NCBI GenBank assembly: GCA_029961685.1 | Contig: JARWKL010000010.1 | Coordinates: 4,885,769 to 4,949,768, forward strand | Reading direction: 5' to 3' | DNA from: Aristolochia californica | Lineage: Eukaryota > Streptophyta > Magnoliopsida > Piperales > Aristolochiaceae | Length of the DNA: 64,000 bases | Part shown: positions 52,101-63,113 of the stretch, one piece after another | How positions within the stretch are numbered: the stretch's first letter is position 1 | Layout of the letters: each line of letters opens with the position of its first letter | Position numbers and translations under genes: made by a program | Notes under the pieces: model-generated | Seen by the model: only the letters and a program-made list of their open reading frames with translations | What the model was told of the DNA's origin: nothing | Database searches by the model: none

Positions 52101-52878
52101 CTGTATGAACCGTTAGAGAGAGCTCAAAATATCTGAAAGGTAAGAAAGTCGACCTTAAATCAAATTCAAGAAACATGAAACTCGAGAGAAATATAAAGAT
52201 GTAAACCACGTCTGGAAGTTTGAGTGGTAAAATCTACCTCAAGCAAACAATGATCTTAAAATAGGAAGTAATCAGCAGATCACTCATCAAGAAGAACAGA
52301 ATAAAAGGCATAATATCAACAGTTATTAACGACTCAGAGCAATCTTTCTTGTCGATGCAATCATCTGCTAACCGGTTAATTTGTTTTAAATATTAGAATC
52401 TGTTTTACCATTAAAATTGCTCCATGATTCAATTAAGAAGATGCACGAAAACAATAAAGGCATTCAACACTTCTCATGATCAGCACAAATAAGGACAGAC
52501 AAAAGTTGCAGATATTCTGTGCAGCTTTATCAAGACCTGACCAGATTAAAAAAACACTTACACTCAATACTAATAATAAACAAGAATGCGAAAAAAGAAA
52601 AAAATAAACAAGAAAGCGAAAAAAGAAAAAGAAATGATAAATCAAGAATGATAAAAAAAACGAGAAAGAAATCCAGGACATGGATTTTCCTTTACCTTAT
52701 AAGACTCGAGGTTTTTGCCGAACTCTCCGGCAAGCTCCTTCACTCTCTTGATAGCGATTTCGGAAGAATTATCAAGGTTATCAATGACGATCGTCTTGTA
52801 TCCGCCTAAGAGAAGTTGCAGCATCGTGTGGCTGCCGATGTATCCAGTTCCGCCAGTGACCAAAATATTCTTAGCCAT
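49123..52878 (-). pseudogene. UDP-glucose 4-epimerase pseudogene, copy D (exons 1-6)
   Basis: Minus-strand exons: 1 (52696-52878, 61 codons, [19 protein letters not shown] then [20 protein letters not shown]), 2 (51597-51646, IDLRDKEALNKLFCSS), 3 (50673-50809), 4 (49882-49982), 5 (49577-49801) and 6 (49123-49201). Exons 1 and 2 are undamaged and exon 1 keeps the Rossmann GGxGYIGSH motif, making this the best-preserved 5' half of the four. It is still dead: the shared +1 in exon 3 (stop right after YYNK), the shared -1 in exon 4 (101 bp), a TAG in exon 5 (FSS*IGEDP) and no exons 7-9. A 61-residue N-terminal product could be made at most. Confidence 0.9.
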
Positions 52879-53180
52879 GTCCGAAGAGGAAAAAGCACCA
52901 AACGACCGGGAAATTCCAAATAAGCACCGAACAGGAGGAGGTTCTAAACCCGCTCTAGCTGTAAAAGTAAATTTTCTTCGTATTTTTCTATTGGATCCAG
53001 CATTTTCGCTCCAATGGACCAAATTACCTTTTATAGATTGATAAAAAAAGAAGAATACTATTTTATGTAAAGGATAAGGCTGTAATTTTGCTACCTATTT
53101 ACGATACACCAATAAGAAGGATTAATTCTTAACATGTACTTCAGATTCAAGCTGGAATTTTAAAAATTAACACTTTTCAT

Positions 53181-53478
53181 AGTATTGTATCAATATAATA
53201 AACAACCAATTTTTTCATTGATTTCTTCAATTAATTCTAACTAGGACACGTTAAAAAATATTTCAATTATTTTATGTATTCAATGTGTTAAAACTTTGTG
53301 TTGGGTTACACAAGAACGTACAAACAACAAATGATTTTTTTTTCCAATGGAAACCGAATATCGTAAGTAAAACCTTGGTGAACTTATCCAACCCCACAAA
53401 GAGACATTCGTATAAAAATAAAATTAACCAATCTTTAATAAAAAACTATTTATGGAAATGGTTTTTTTACTTATTTTT
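53181..53478. other. Ancestral upstream flank of UGE, no gene
   Basis: AT-rich sequence between the end of unit 2 and the copia LTR. In units 1 and 2 this flank is missing because the upstream side was joined to the interior of copia. Confidence 0.6.
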
Positions 53479-54093
53479 TGTTGAATTTAGGACCCCTTCA
53501 CTGATATCTCGAGCAAGGTGAGCGAGGGAAAAAGAAAAGGAAAATGAGAGAGAGTTCTCGGGTAGAGAAGAGAAAAGAAACAAAGAAGAAAGAGTTTAGG
53601 CAAGAGAGTAACTGTTCACGAGAGAGAAGTGGAGAATTACTCCACTTTGATGATTTATTTCCGAGTACAAGCACCTCTATTTATAGTAGAGGAAAGTAGT
53701 AGAGTCCAAGTACAATTAAACTATCGTCTCCTAATTACATTCAAACTATAACTCTTAAAGATAAGTCTATCATAATAAAATAACTCAACATAATTAGAAG
53801 ATTAACATAACTCAAATTAAACCTCTTCTATGAGGATGTGACCATAGGATAAAGATGCCAGCTCGTGGTCATCTTTGTGGGTCCCACTTGATCTTCCAGC
53901 TCATGTGATAAGGAAACTAGCTTATGGTATCTTTGTGGGTCTCACTTGATCTTCAAGTCTTCCAACTCATTCCAGCTCATGTTTCTTATCTTCCAACTCA
54001 TGCCAGCTCATGTCATGACTCCTGTTAGCATCTCATGTCCTTATGGTGGGTCCCACCAGCTTGTGCAACCATGGTGGGTCCCACATTGTAATA
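53479..54093 (-). repeat. Copia 3' LTR (615 bp)
   Basis: Begins TGTTGAATTTAGG on the plus strand and ends at the polypurine tract. It contains several repeats of the gtgggtcccacttgatcttc / agctcatgt type and, on the minus strand, a TATA box ACTATAAATAGAGG near 53.68 kb. Similar to the LTRs at 32690-33256 and 43367-43930. Confidence 0.9.
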
Positions 54094-54237
54094 CTCCCCA
54101 TCAAACTGGGGGTGAGAAAACATCGTAAATGCTCAACCCTCTGCATATGGTGGACAAGATCCTATGGGTGACTAGTTTGGTGAAAATGTCTGTAACTTAG
54201 CTTTGTGAAGATATATGTTTGAGAATAATATGTCGGT

Positions 54238-54525
54238 TTAAATTTTTTCTCGTAGGAAGTGGTAGTCTATTTCAATGTGCTTTGTTCTCTTATGGAAGAC
54301 CAGATTTGATGTGATATGTATTGTTGCATGATTATCGCAATATAGATCCATAGGAGCTTCTGTATAAAATCCCAGTTCAATGAGAAGGGATATGATCCAT
54401 AGAAGCCCACTAACTGTGTGTGACATGGCTCTATACTCTACTTTTGCACTAGACCATGCAACTACATTTTGCTTCTTGTTTCTCCATGTAACCAAGTTCC
54501 CTCCAATCATTGTACAATATCCCAA
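54238..54525 (-). pseudogene. Copia RNase H fragment
   Basis: Reads GGNLVTWRNKKQNVVAWSSA, EYRAMSHTVSGLLWI, LYCDNHATIHI and RTKHIEIDYHFLREKI, the standard Copia RNase H tail of pol. Open over 95 codons but out of frame with the RT piece upstream. Confidence 0.9.
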
Positions 54526-55142
54526 AGTAGATTTTTTGTCATCCGGGGATCCGACCTGGTCTGCATATGAGAATCTTTGGTTTCTTGGATGCCCTCGGGA
54601 TCACTACCAGTTAAAATAATATCCCCAACATATATTAACAAAATTACCTTGCCTTTAGGTGTGTTTTTAATAAATACAGAGTGATCTACCAAATATCTGT
54701 GAAATCTAGCCCATATGAGGGTTGGGCTAAAATTTTCAAACCATACTCGAGAAGACTATTTCAGACCATAAGGGATTTCTTCAATCAATACCGACTCCCC
54801 CTCAACCACATAACTAGGTGGTTAGTGCATATAAATTTCTTCCTTAATATCCTCAACAAGAAAAACATTTTTCACATCAAGTTAGTACACCTCTCAGGAA
54901 GAATTAACTGCCAGAGATAATAAAATACGTACCGAGTTCATTTTAGCCATCAGAGAGGATGTTTCCTCATATTCAATTCTATAACACTGTGTATAGCCTT
55001 TAGCAATGAGGCGAACCTTAAGCCGAGCAATGGACCCATACGGATTGTGTTTCACTGTAAAAACCCACTTGAAACATACACGTTTCTTATCTAATGGAAG
55101 AGGAACTAGAGCCCATGTCTGATTTTCATATAGTGCCTGCAT
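54507..55142 (-). pseudogene. Copia reverse transcriptase remnants
   Basis: Two pieces. 55142-54894 reads MQALYENQTWALVPLP, FKWVFTVKHNPYGSIARLK, AKGYTQCYRIEYEETSS and MNSVRILLSLAVN. 54692-54507 reads DHSVFIKNTPKGKVILLIYV followed by GDIILTG, where the catalytic YVDD has become YVGD. The central palm part between them is deleted or unreadable. Confidence 0.9.
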
Positions 55143-55293
55143 TTCTATGTCTATTGCTGCCTTCCTCCTTGAATTTTTGAGAGCCTCCTCTTACGACCGT
55201 GGGACTGATATGGAGGAGATAGATGAAAGAAATTGACAACATAAAGGGGATAAACGATGGTGAGACACAAAATTGGATATGGGGAGAGAAGTA

Positions 55294-55705
55294 TGTTGAA
55301 TTTATGGAAAAAATAAATACTTCATCGACTTCATTAACTTTTTTATAATCAGAGTACATGAACCTCTATTTATAATGGAGGAAGGTAGTAGATTCTAATT
55401 ACAATAAAACTACCTTTGTCCCAATTACACCCAAACTCTAACACTTAAAGATAAGTCCTAGCATAATTAAATAACTCAATATAGATAAAAGACAAACATA
55501 ACTCAAACTATAACTCTTCCAGGATGTGACCATAAGATAAAGATGCCTTTGTGAGTCTTTCTTGATCTTCCAATTTATGTGATAAGGATGCCAGCTTGTG
55601 GTAATCATGGTGGTCCTAATTCTTATGGGCTTGGGCCCATCTTATAATATTCTTAGATATGTGGGTCTTCCTTGGTTATATGGGTTTGGGCCCTATCTTC
55701 CAACA
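55294..55705 (-). repeat. 3' LTR of the nested element
   Basis: 412 bp. Minus-strand TATA motif TTATAAATAGAGG around 55.37 kb. Shares its ends and the gaacctctatttataa block with the larger copia LTRs, so the two families are related. Confidence 0.88.
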
Positions 55706-55899
55706 CTCCCCCTCAAGCTGGGGGTGGGAGAAAATCAAGAACTCCCAGATTGCTGCAAATGATGTATAAATTTTTTTTTGTATAAAATGGCAGTCCTCCA
55801 ATCCAACACCCCCCCCTCCCCCCCTCACGTTGGTGCTCTCTTCCATGAGGCCCAGCTGGCCAATTCAAGGAGGTATAACATAGATGTAATAATAAGTCT

Positions 55900-56126
55900 C
55901 TTCATCATGGTGGCCCAACCATTGACATTTGATATTTTTTACGGGGTATTAAGTTCCTCCGTCATGGAATCCCAAACATTGACATTTTTTATATTTTTGT
56001 CAGGGTATTAAGTTTCTCCGTCATGGAATCCCAACCGTTGACATTTGATATTTTTGACGGGGTATTAAGTTCATTCATCATAGAATCCCAATCGTTGATA
56101 TTTTTGATATTTTTTATGGGGACAAA
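55900..56126. repeat. About 59-bp tandem array, four copies, in the nested element
   Basis: Units carry catcatggaatcccaaccattgaca-like text followed by gggtattaagtt. They start near 55904, 55961, 56020 and 56077. Confidence 0.8.
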
Positions 56127-56824
56127 TAAATAATGGTATGAGGCCACCTCTTCTTCAATAATAATGTCCCCAAAGAGACATAATAGCTGCAGCTGAATAT
56201 AACATGACCATCTTCCAACACATACAACATGAACCAAATAATAAACTTTGTAAAAGATTCCATGAAATAATCCGACATAAAAATTTCTTCTTAGATGTAC
56301 AAGTTTCAATTGTGCTCCCCCTCTCTTGAATATTTTGGTCACATAAACTTTATCCACAACATAAGGAATAAAATATTTTTTTCTTGTACTTCCTCTACTT
56401 CTCCCCCTCAAGTTGGGAGGTAATGGCAGTGATCCCATCTTGAACCAAATATCGTAGATACAACAATAAGCCCAAATAACATAGACGTAGTAATAAGCCC
56501 TTAAATCATGGAGAAGTGAGATATTTTTCTGATATAGCAACTCAAACAGTGACGCAAAATAAAAGGCATAAATTCAGATTTTTCAATACAATATAATACC
56601 AGTATGACCTTTGATTCTTCCAATGCAAATATATCTTTAAATATAGATCAAATTTACATGAAATTTTATACTTATGAAACTATACTTAAATACATTTTAT
56701 CCAAGTATAACTTCTTTTCATAAAATATAATTATCAGAAGATAAATAATCTAATAGATTTAAGTCTCTGTCATCTGGCCGAACTAAGTACTGTTTCTCCT
56801 TTTTTTCTAGCATGACCATTGACT

Positions 56825-57255
56825 CTTCCAAGATCAATATCTCCATTTAAAAATATCATACCGAGAATTGGTTGAATAGGTAAGAAAATAGACTTACATA
56901 TATTTCTTTTGATATATTATTCTCCATATAAAGTCTCTGTCTTGATAGCATAAAATACCTCGAAAGTTGAAGCTTTTTGCTACTGCTCGAACTTCTTTTG
57001 CAATCTGACCTTTGCTTCTTCAAATATCGATTTCTCTTTGTAGATAACTCAGATCAAATATTGGTTGAATATGTAAAAGAATAGACTTACATATATTTAT
57101 TTTGATATATATTTCTCCACATAAAGTCTAGTTCTTGAGAGCATAAAATACATCAGAAGTTGAAGTTTTCTATTGTTGCTCAAACCTCTTTTGCAATCTG
57201 ACCTTCAATCATTCAAATATCGATGTCTCTCTGTAGATAACTTCAATTGGAAAAA
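56825..57255. repeat. 185-bp tandem repeat in the nested element
   Basis: attggttgaata followed by atagacttacatatattt at 56874 and again at 57059, with matching text through gttgaag and gcaatctgacctt. A partial further copy follows near 57.2 kb. Confidence 0.8.
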
Positions 57256-57472
57256 AATCACTTTTCCTTGGAAATTAGACCCAATATATTTCCGTCAATA
57301 TATAATTTGAAATATGACAATCTCAGTATAGCAGTGAACAATGCAAACCAATCTATGGGTGTAGGGATTGAAAAAAAATATGAACCTAGACTGAGGGTTT
57401 AGGGTTGAGAGAAAGGATCTCATTATCTTTGTGGGTTAACCAAGTCAACTCACAGAACCTTCTCTGATACTA

Positions 57473-57916
57473 TGTTGAATTTATGGAAAAGATAATTACT
57501 TCATTGACTTCATTAACTTTTTTATAATCAAAGTACATGAACCTCTATTTATAATAGAGGAAGGTAGTAGATTCTAATTACAATAAAACTACCTTTGTCC
57601 CAATTACACCCAAACTCTAACACTTAAAGATAATTCATAACATAATTAAATAACTCAATATAAATAAAATACAAACATAACTCAAACTAGAACTCTTCTA
57701 GGATGTGACCATAAGGTAAAGATGCCTTTGTGAGTCCTTCTTGATCTTCTAATTTATGTAATAAGGATGCCAGCTTGTGGTAATTATGGTGGGTCCTACT
57801 TCTTATGGGTTTGGGCCCATCTTGTGGGCCTTCCTTGGTCGTGTGACCCATCTTATAATAATCTTAGATATGTGGAACTTCCTTAGTCATGTGGGCTTGG
57901 GCCCTATTTTCCAACA
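57473..57916 (-). repeat. 5' LTR of the nested element
   Basis: 444 bp, with an extra 30-40 bp (gtgggccttccttggtcgtg region) absent from the other LTR. Confidence 0.88.
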
Positions 57917-58007
57917 AAGAAGAAGGCCTAGTGCAAGTTTTGGGTTCTTTTCGCAAGACAATAGGACAAATATCATATTGTGGGAAATAAAATAGGATAA
58001 GATGGAC

Positions 58008-58472
58008 TTACCTTGGTGGGATCCGTAAACTTAGCAGGAGTGGTGTCAGCCAATGTGTATATAGGTTGAGCAGTTTCCGTAGCACAGGGCACAACCGGTC
58101 GAGGAGACTTTGGTACTGAAGATAGACCCGGAGGAGCATTGTCAGAATAGTATAAAGAGTCTTAAAAAAAGTGACATCACTGGACACAAGTAAACATTGG
58201 AGAGTGGGAGTAGCAAACATAACCCTTTTGTGTGCAAGAGTATCATAAAAAGATACACTTGATAGATTGGGATCAAGTTTATTGTGTTGTGGGGAGGTAA
58301 TATGAACAAAACATTGACAGTCAAAAACTTTCAAGGGAAGTGAAAAAGGATCATCATGTGGCAATAATAACGAGTATGGGGATTTATTACCTAGAACTGA
58401 AGAGGGTAACCTATTTATAAGAAAACAAGCAGTAAGAATGGCATGCAACCAATAAAAGTATGTAACTTTCAT
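58008..58472 (-). pseudogene. Copia integrase C-terminal region remnant
   Basis: Reads YWLHAILTACFLINRLPSSV, LGNKSPYSLLLPHDDPFSLP and LKVFDCQCFVHITSP, the conserved block after the integrase core in plant Copia elements. The frame then drifts into non-matching sequence. Confidence 0.85.
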
Positions 58473-58715
58473 GGTATATAGTAAATAACGAGCTACCTCA
58501 AGAAATTGACGGTTCTTCCGTTATGCTACACCATTTTGTTGAGGGGTGTAGGCACACGATGTTTGATGGATAATGTCATTCTATTGACAAAAGGAGTCAA
58601 GGTCTCTGGAAGTATATTCTTTGGCATTATCAAACTGAAGTACTTTTATTTTCTGACCAAACTGAGTGAGTACCATATCATGAAAGGATTTAAATATGGA
58701 TGGTATTTTAGAACA

Positions 58716-59681
58716 TTATTTAAAGAGAAATAACCAAGTGGTATGAGTAAAATCGTCAATAAATGTAATAAAGTACTTGACTCGGGAAATATTTGAAACA
58801 CTCAAAGGTCCCCATACATCTGTATGAATCAATGAAAAATGAGTAATACTTTTAAGTTCTGGATGAGGTGAGTATGTAGTCCTATGGTGTTTGCTCAGTT
58901 GACATACTTCACAATTTAACTCTGACCTTTCTTTAAGAGTAAAAAAAAGACGATGAAGAGATTGTGCAGATGGATGTCCCAACAGGTTGTGCCATAGACT
59001 TGTCTTAGTTTCATTGGTTGAAACAATATTTATTTTAGGCACGTCCAGGTAGTCAAGCTCCCCTTGTTCATAGCCTCCACCAATCACTTGCTTCGTTATA
59101 AAATCCTGAAACACACAAGAAGTGGGTGAAAAGTTGATGGAGCAATTAAAATATTTTGTGAGTTGACTAACAGATAAAAAATTCAAGGGAAAAGTAAGAA
59201 CAAAATGAATATATGTGAGTGGAAGTGATGGTGTAACAAAAGTGGATATTTTCCTTAGAACTTTAGTTTGAGAGCCATCAGCTATGGTAACAAATTTATG
59301 AGAGAGACAAAGAGAAACTGAGTGTAGTAGATTTTTTTTACCAGTGAGATACTCGGAGGCCCTTGAGTCAATTATCCAGGATGAAGAGGAGGCATATAGC
59401 ATACTTGAAGTAGTGGTGGCAACAGCAGTTGAGGAGGAACTTAGAGTAAAACCCAACAATGTTTTCATTTTTTGGAATAAATCATACTCATCATCAGTAA
59501 GGGTTTTCTTTTTTGTTGATGTAGTAACCTGGTCCTCATTTGTATCACTTACTAAGGCTTGATTAGCCTTCGTCCAATCCGATTTGTTATGGACTATGTC
59601 TCTATAGTGTGGCCATATCTTCCACAATAGGTGCATTCCTTTTAATAACATGTATCTATAGTGTGGCCATATCTCCCACAC
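58716..59681 (-). pseudogene. Copia protease, GAG-pre-integrase and integrase start
   Basis: A 321-codon open frame. Its first 30 residues are a shifted reading of the zinc knuckles. Then come WIIDSRASEYLTG (the aspartic protease site, normally DSGA, here DSRA), FLSVSQLTKYFNCSINF, LWHNLLGHPS with CEVCQLSKHHR (the HHCC zinc-binding domain), and HTDVWGPL plus FITFIDDFTHTTW (two integrase catalytic Asp). The protease Gly-to-Arg change should abolish activity. The frame ends at LFLFK*. Confidence 0.92.
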
Positions 59682-60430
59682 TTAATGCATTCCTTGCTAT
59701 TTATTCTAACAGAACCATTCCTTTCACCTCTTCCTCTTCCTCCTCTATAATTTCTGCCACGGCCTTGGCAATGGTCGTATGATGTTTCCCTATTCTCGGA
59801 GTACATAGCGGATGATACTTCAGTAGTAGAAGAAGAAGCATATGGAATACGAAGTAATGTGGCACATACATCGTCAAAAGTGAAAATAGCAGAAGCGCTA
59901 AGAAGTTGACTTTTAGCAACTTCGAGATACGGTTTAATGTTTGCAAGGCATATGGCAGTGACTAAAGCTTCTTTTTGTTTGTCTTGGACATAATCATCCG
60001 TGGAGGTAGGCTGAGCTATTTTCCATTCTTGAAGAAGGCCTCTAATGCGAGCCAAATATTCATGGATATTTTCTCTTTGTTTAGTGTTAAGCATTCTTTG
60101 GAGAATATCATATGGCCTATGCAAGTTTTCAGAGCTAGAATACAGCTTAACACATGTCTCCCAAATTTGTTTAGCAGTATCAAGATGAATAACATTGTTG
60201 GAGACATGCTCTTCCATGCTATTGATAAGCCAACTAATAACCAAAGTATCATTTTTAACCACTTGTTATAAAAAATATCTTCTTCATAAACAGGTGTTCC
60301 ACGGTTGGTGAAGAGACCAAAAAGGTCTTTTGTAATGAGAAACCTGTGAATCGATGTGGACACATGAAATTTGATACCCCTAGTAAGGGTATAGTAGTAA
60401 TTCTAAGTATATCACTCTTGTGACTCATAT
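59642..60430 (-). pseudogene. Copia gag of the larger element
   Basis: The main frame, 60262-59642, reads SWLINSMEEHVSNNVIHLD, AKQIWETCVKLYSSSENLHR, LQEWKIAQPTSTDD, a GRGRNYRGGRGRGERNG tract and the knuckle CIKCGRYGHTIDTC. The upstream start (SHKSDILRITTIPL) is in another frame because bases are missing around 60.36 kb. After the first knuckle and a stop, a second knuckle-like CGRYGHTIET follows, so the zinc knuckle has been duplicated. Confidence 0.9.
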
Positions 60431-60959
60431 TTTCTTTTGCCAAGCAATTCAATTTTAAAAAAATCTCCAATCAAATACTCATAAAAAAACCAAGTAGAAT
60501 TTTTCAACTAACTTGGTTAATGGAGAGGTTTAGCATAGAAGCTACGTAATCATATTTATGAAATTTAAGGAATAACCACTCATAATAGGCTCAATACCAA
60601 TCTTCTTTATTAGGTAATCTTGTTCCCATAGAATTATAACTTTTTATGGATAAATCTCAACATAAATTGGTCTCGGTAAAAACAAATTCATAACCGATAA
60701 AACTGCCTTGGTAACTTCTTCTAATCTGAGATGTATATATTCCGTAATCTCATAAGATGAATACAAGCATAAAAACATCTCTAAACCATCTTCTAATATC
60801 CGAAAACCAAGAGCATGAATCAATAATATAAAAAACAAAGAAACTTATCTTATGAGCTTCAATTTTGCTTCATAAAGAGCCTTCTATGAGCAGCTTTGTT
60901 CATACCTTCTTAGAGCATTCCTTTGACGTGGGTATCCTAAATTTTTTGCTTTGATACCA

Positions 60960-61168
60960 TGTTGAATTTAGGACCCCTTTACTGATATCTCGAGTAAGGT
61001 GAGAGAGGGAAAAAGCAAAGGAAAGAGAGAGAGAGAGAGCTCTTGGGTAGAGAAGAGAGAAGAGAAAAAAAAGAAAGAGTTTAGGTAAGAGAAGAACTCT
61101 GGGCATCTCACGTCCCCATGGTGGGTCCCACTTGCTCATGCAATCATAGTGGGTCCCACATTGTAACA
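60960..61168 (-). repeat. Copia 5' LTR, internally deleted (209 bp)
   Basis: Both ends match the 567-bp LTR of unit 1 (TGTTGAATTT... and ...CACATTGTAACA), but about 360 bp in the middle, including the TATA region, are missing between gaagaactct and gggcatctca. This removes the promoter. Confidence 0.9.
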
Positions 61169-62600
61169 ATTTTCTTGTATTTATTTTTTATTTCTTGAAA
61201 AAGAAATTCTAAGTTCTAACAAATAAATGGATGAATATCATTTATAAAAAAAACTTTTAGTTATTCCACAAATAAAGCTCGTTCATTAAATACAAGACCC
61301 CAACTCCAAGCCTCAACATTTATACCGTATTATTAGAGCTACAAATGTTATTGTGTAGTGTTATTACAATTTCTTGAGTGGTTTCTTAAAATGAGAAAAC
61401 ATAAGATCATTTATGAGGGGAGGCTATTATTCAAATTAAGGGAGTTATATATCAACAAAATTTTAATATACAAAACGTACAAAAATTATTTTTTATAAAA
61501 TAAAGTTTAAAAATTTAAAGATCCCAAGGAAATATTTATTATTAGTTCCATAAACCAAATAATGAAGGCTCAATGGGGCCCTCTTGTAGCCCTTGTTGCG
61601 TCTGCTCACTATTGATGATAACCCATGCGATTCACTATTGTAACTTTTCTCATTTGGCATAGGTCTATCACTAATATTGTGGGCTTTAGATCTAGGGAAG
61701 AAAAACAAAATCACATGAAAAGTTATAAGCTTCATTTTTAACTCAAATTTAGGAATCAGCTCAATCACTGGGATATTTTGAGTAACACTTGTCTAAGTCA
61801 AGTAGAGGTAGAATACCTTAAAACAAAATAGGAATTCTACCACCCAAATCCGGCTAAACAACCTCCTAATCAAGGTCAACTTCACGAAGTTGTAAAATTA
61901 TTTGTATAAGTAGACCCTAGGTTAGATTGGTCCCTGATAGATGTGAACAAATTTTAGGTCAATTTATAGATTTTATATTAGTTATACTAAATCTACAATT
62001 TGTATATCAATTATATTATATTTACGATACATATTATTTAAAAACAAGAATACCCCTCTTTTCAACTCACAACTATCTCAAAACCATAGGAATATAACAG
62101 TGCATAGTATAATATTTCACCATAATGTAACATAATTAATGTTTATTGTTTAACATAGTCTTATAGTATTGCATAAAATAGTATTCTATTACATAGTAAT
62201 AAAGTTATTTTCTAGAAAAAAATATTTTAAGTTAGACCGAAAACACTTAGATATTTTTTTTTTTTGTGGTAAACTATTGGTTATGTATTGTCATAATTCT
62301 ACTTTATATAGATTGTTGTAAGTTAGAAGTAGAGACATTTTTTGTCATAAAGAATATAAATTGAAAATATAATAGTGGATAAATATGGATTTAATACCAT
62401 TGAAAATATAACATATTTGATAATTAATCGTGGGTTTAATATCGTTGAACATAAAATCCATAACTTTTCCTAAATTTTTTATTCAAACCACAGTCATTGA
62501 CCCTCTCTAAGTTAAAATACATGGTCCTTATCCGTTCAAGTAAGGTTCTTTTCCCATCTCCGACTTTCATCTTCCAGGTCACTATCTTAGCAGCTCGTCT
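61169..62600. other. Flank of the copia element, no gene
   Basis: 61169-61565 matches 33257-33660 and 43931-44340, the shared target flank. At about 61566 (caatgg) the similarity stops, marking another rearrangement breakpoint. From there to 62600 the DNA is AT-rich with no ORF or repeat recognised. Confidence 0.6.
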
Positions 62601-62676
62601 TTGATGGACATCGTCTTAATGTTTATTCTTTATTTCCACGAATCAAAGCAATCAAATCGAAATCACAAAAAGTTTG

Positions 62677-63113
62677 ATGGCTTCGAGCCTCGGCTGTCTC
62701 GGGATTTCCAGACTATCGCACTTTTCTACAACTTTATCTAGAGTTCCCACAACTATCCCAAGCAGCAACAACAACAACATGATTCAACTCTTTCTCGTCA
62801 GCAACCTCTGCTTTCAAACACTTATTCATATTCTCCCTTCATAAAGAGACTACGAATCACAACTTCATTAAGTCACAACAAGAATGTGGAAAAATCAAAA
62901 TCTTCTCTGGTCGATGAAGAGTTGTTGAGGCGGGTGTCAGGGGCTAATGACGTAGATGAAGTGTTGGATATTATCAGTGAGAAAACTAGAAAAAATGGGA
63001 GAGTGGTACAATGATTAGATTGTAATCAAATATTAGGGCGGCTCTGAAAAGGAATAATGTTGATCTGGCATTTTAGATTCTGTCAGCTAAGTGTTCTTTT
63101 GTCGTTCAAGGTG
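62677..63113 (+). pseudogene. Decayed first exon of a probable organelle-targeted protein
   Basis: From ATG 62677 the frame gives MASSLGCLGISRLSHFSTTL and a Ser/Thr-rich, acid-poor leader like a transit peptide. It then must shift to follow PFIKRLRITTSLSHNKN, SSLVDEELLRRVSGAND and VDEVLDIISEKTRKNGRVVQ, and shift again for AALKRNNVDLAF before a donor-like CAAGGTGAGT at 63108-63117. At least two frameshifts and two stops are present. The LLRRVSGAND / DEVLDII text resembles the N-terminal part of plastid helical-repeat (PPR-like) proteins, but I cannot name the gene. Confidence 0.5.

Larger units (their letters stand above)
41889..53180. repeat. Tandem segmental duplication, unit 2 (11.3 kb)
   Basis: Second copy of the 31104-41888 segment. 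The additional length is mostly a 527-bp LINE insert plus its 15-bp target duplication (45915-46456), together with a scatter of indels. It ends at cacttttcat (53180), after which the DNA differs from the unit 1/unit 2 junction and shows the ancestral upstream flank of UGE. Confidence 0.92.
55294..57916 (-). mobile_element. Nested non-autonomous LTR retrotransposon (2.6 kb)
   Basis: Two similar LTRs, 55294-55705 (412 bp) and 57473-57916 (444 bp), start TGTTGAATTTATGG and end CCAACA on the plus strand. A PBS-like TAGTATCAGAGAAGG lies next to the right LTR and a polypurine tract (complement of ctccccctcaagctggggg) next to the left LTR, so it reads on the minus strand. Flanks are aagta and aagaa, a near-matching 5-bp target duplication. 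The 1.77 kb interior has no gag or pol; it holds two tandem arrays. It lies in the host copia between integrase and RT. Confidence 0.88.
53479..61168 (-). mobile_element. Copia-type LTR retrotransposon, decayed, with a nested insertion
   Basis: On the minus strand the order is 5' LTR (61168-60960), PBS TGGTATCAAAGC, gag, protease, integrase, RT, RNase H, polypurine tract (complement of ctccccatcaaactggggg at 54094) and 3' LTR (54093-53479). Flanking ttttt on the left and atttt on the right fit a 5-bp target duplication with one change or a slipped T run. The integrase-before-RT order defines Copia/Ty1. All coding parts carry stops or deletions, the 5' LTR has an internal deletion, and a 2.6 kb non-autonomous element sits between integrase and RT. 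Confidence 0.92.

Noticed and set aside
52642..53022. UGE copy D exon 1 as a short functional gene
   Set aside because: The first 61 codons are intact, but downstream exons carry stops and frameshifts and exons 7-9 are missing, so an epimerase cannot be made.
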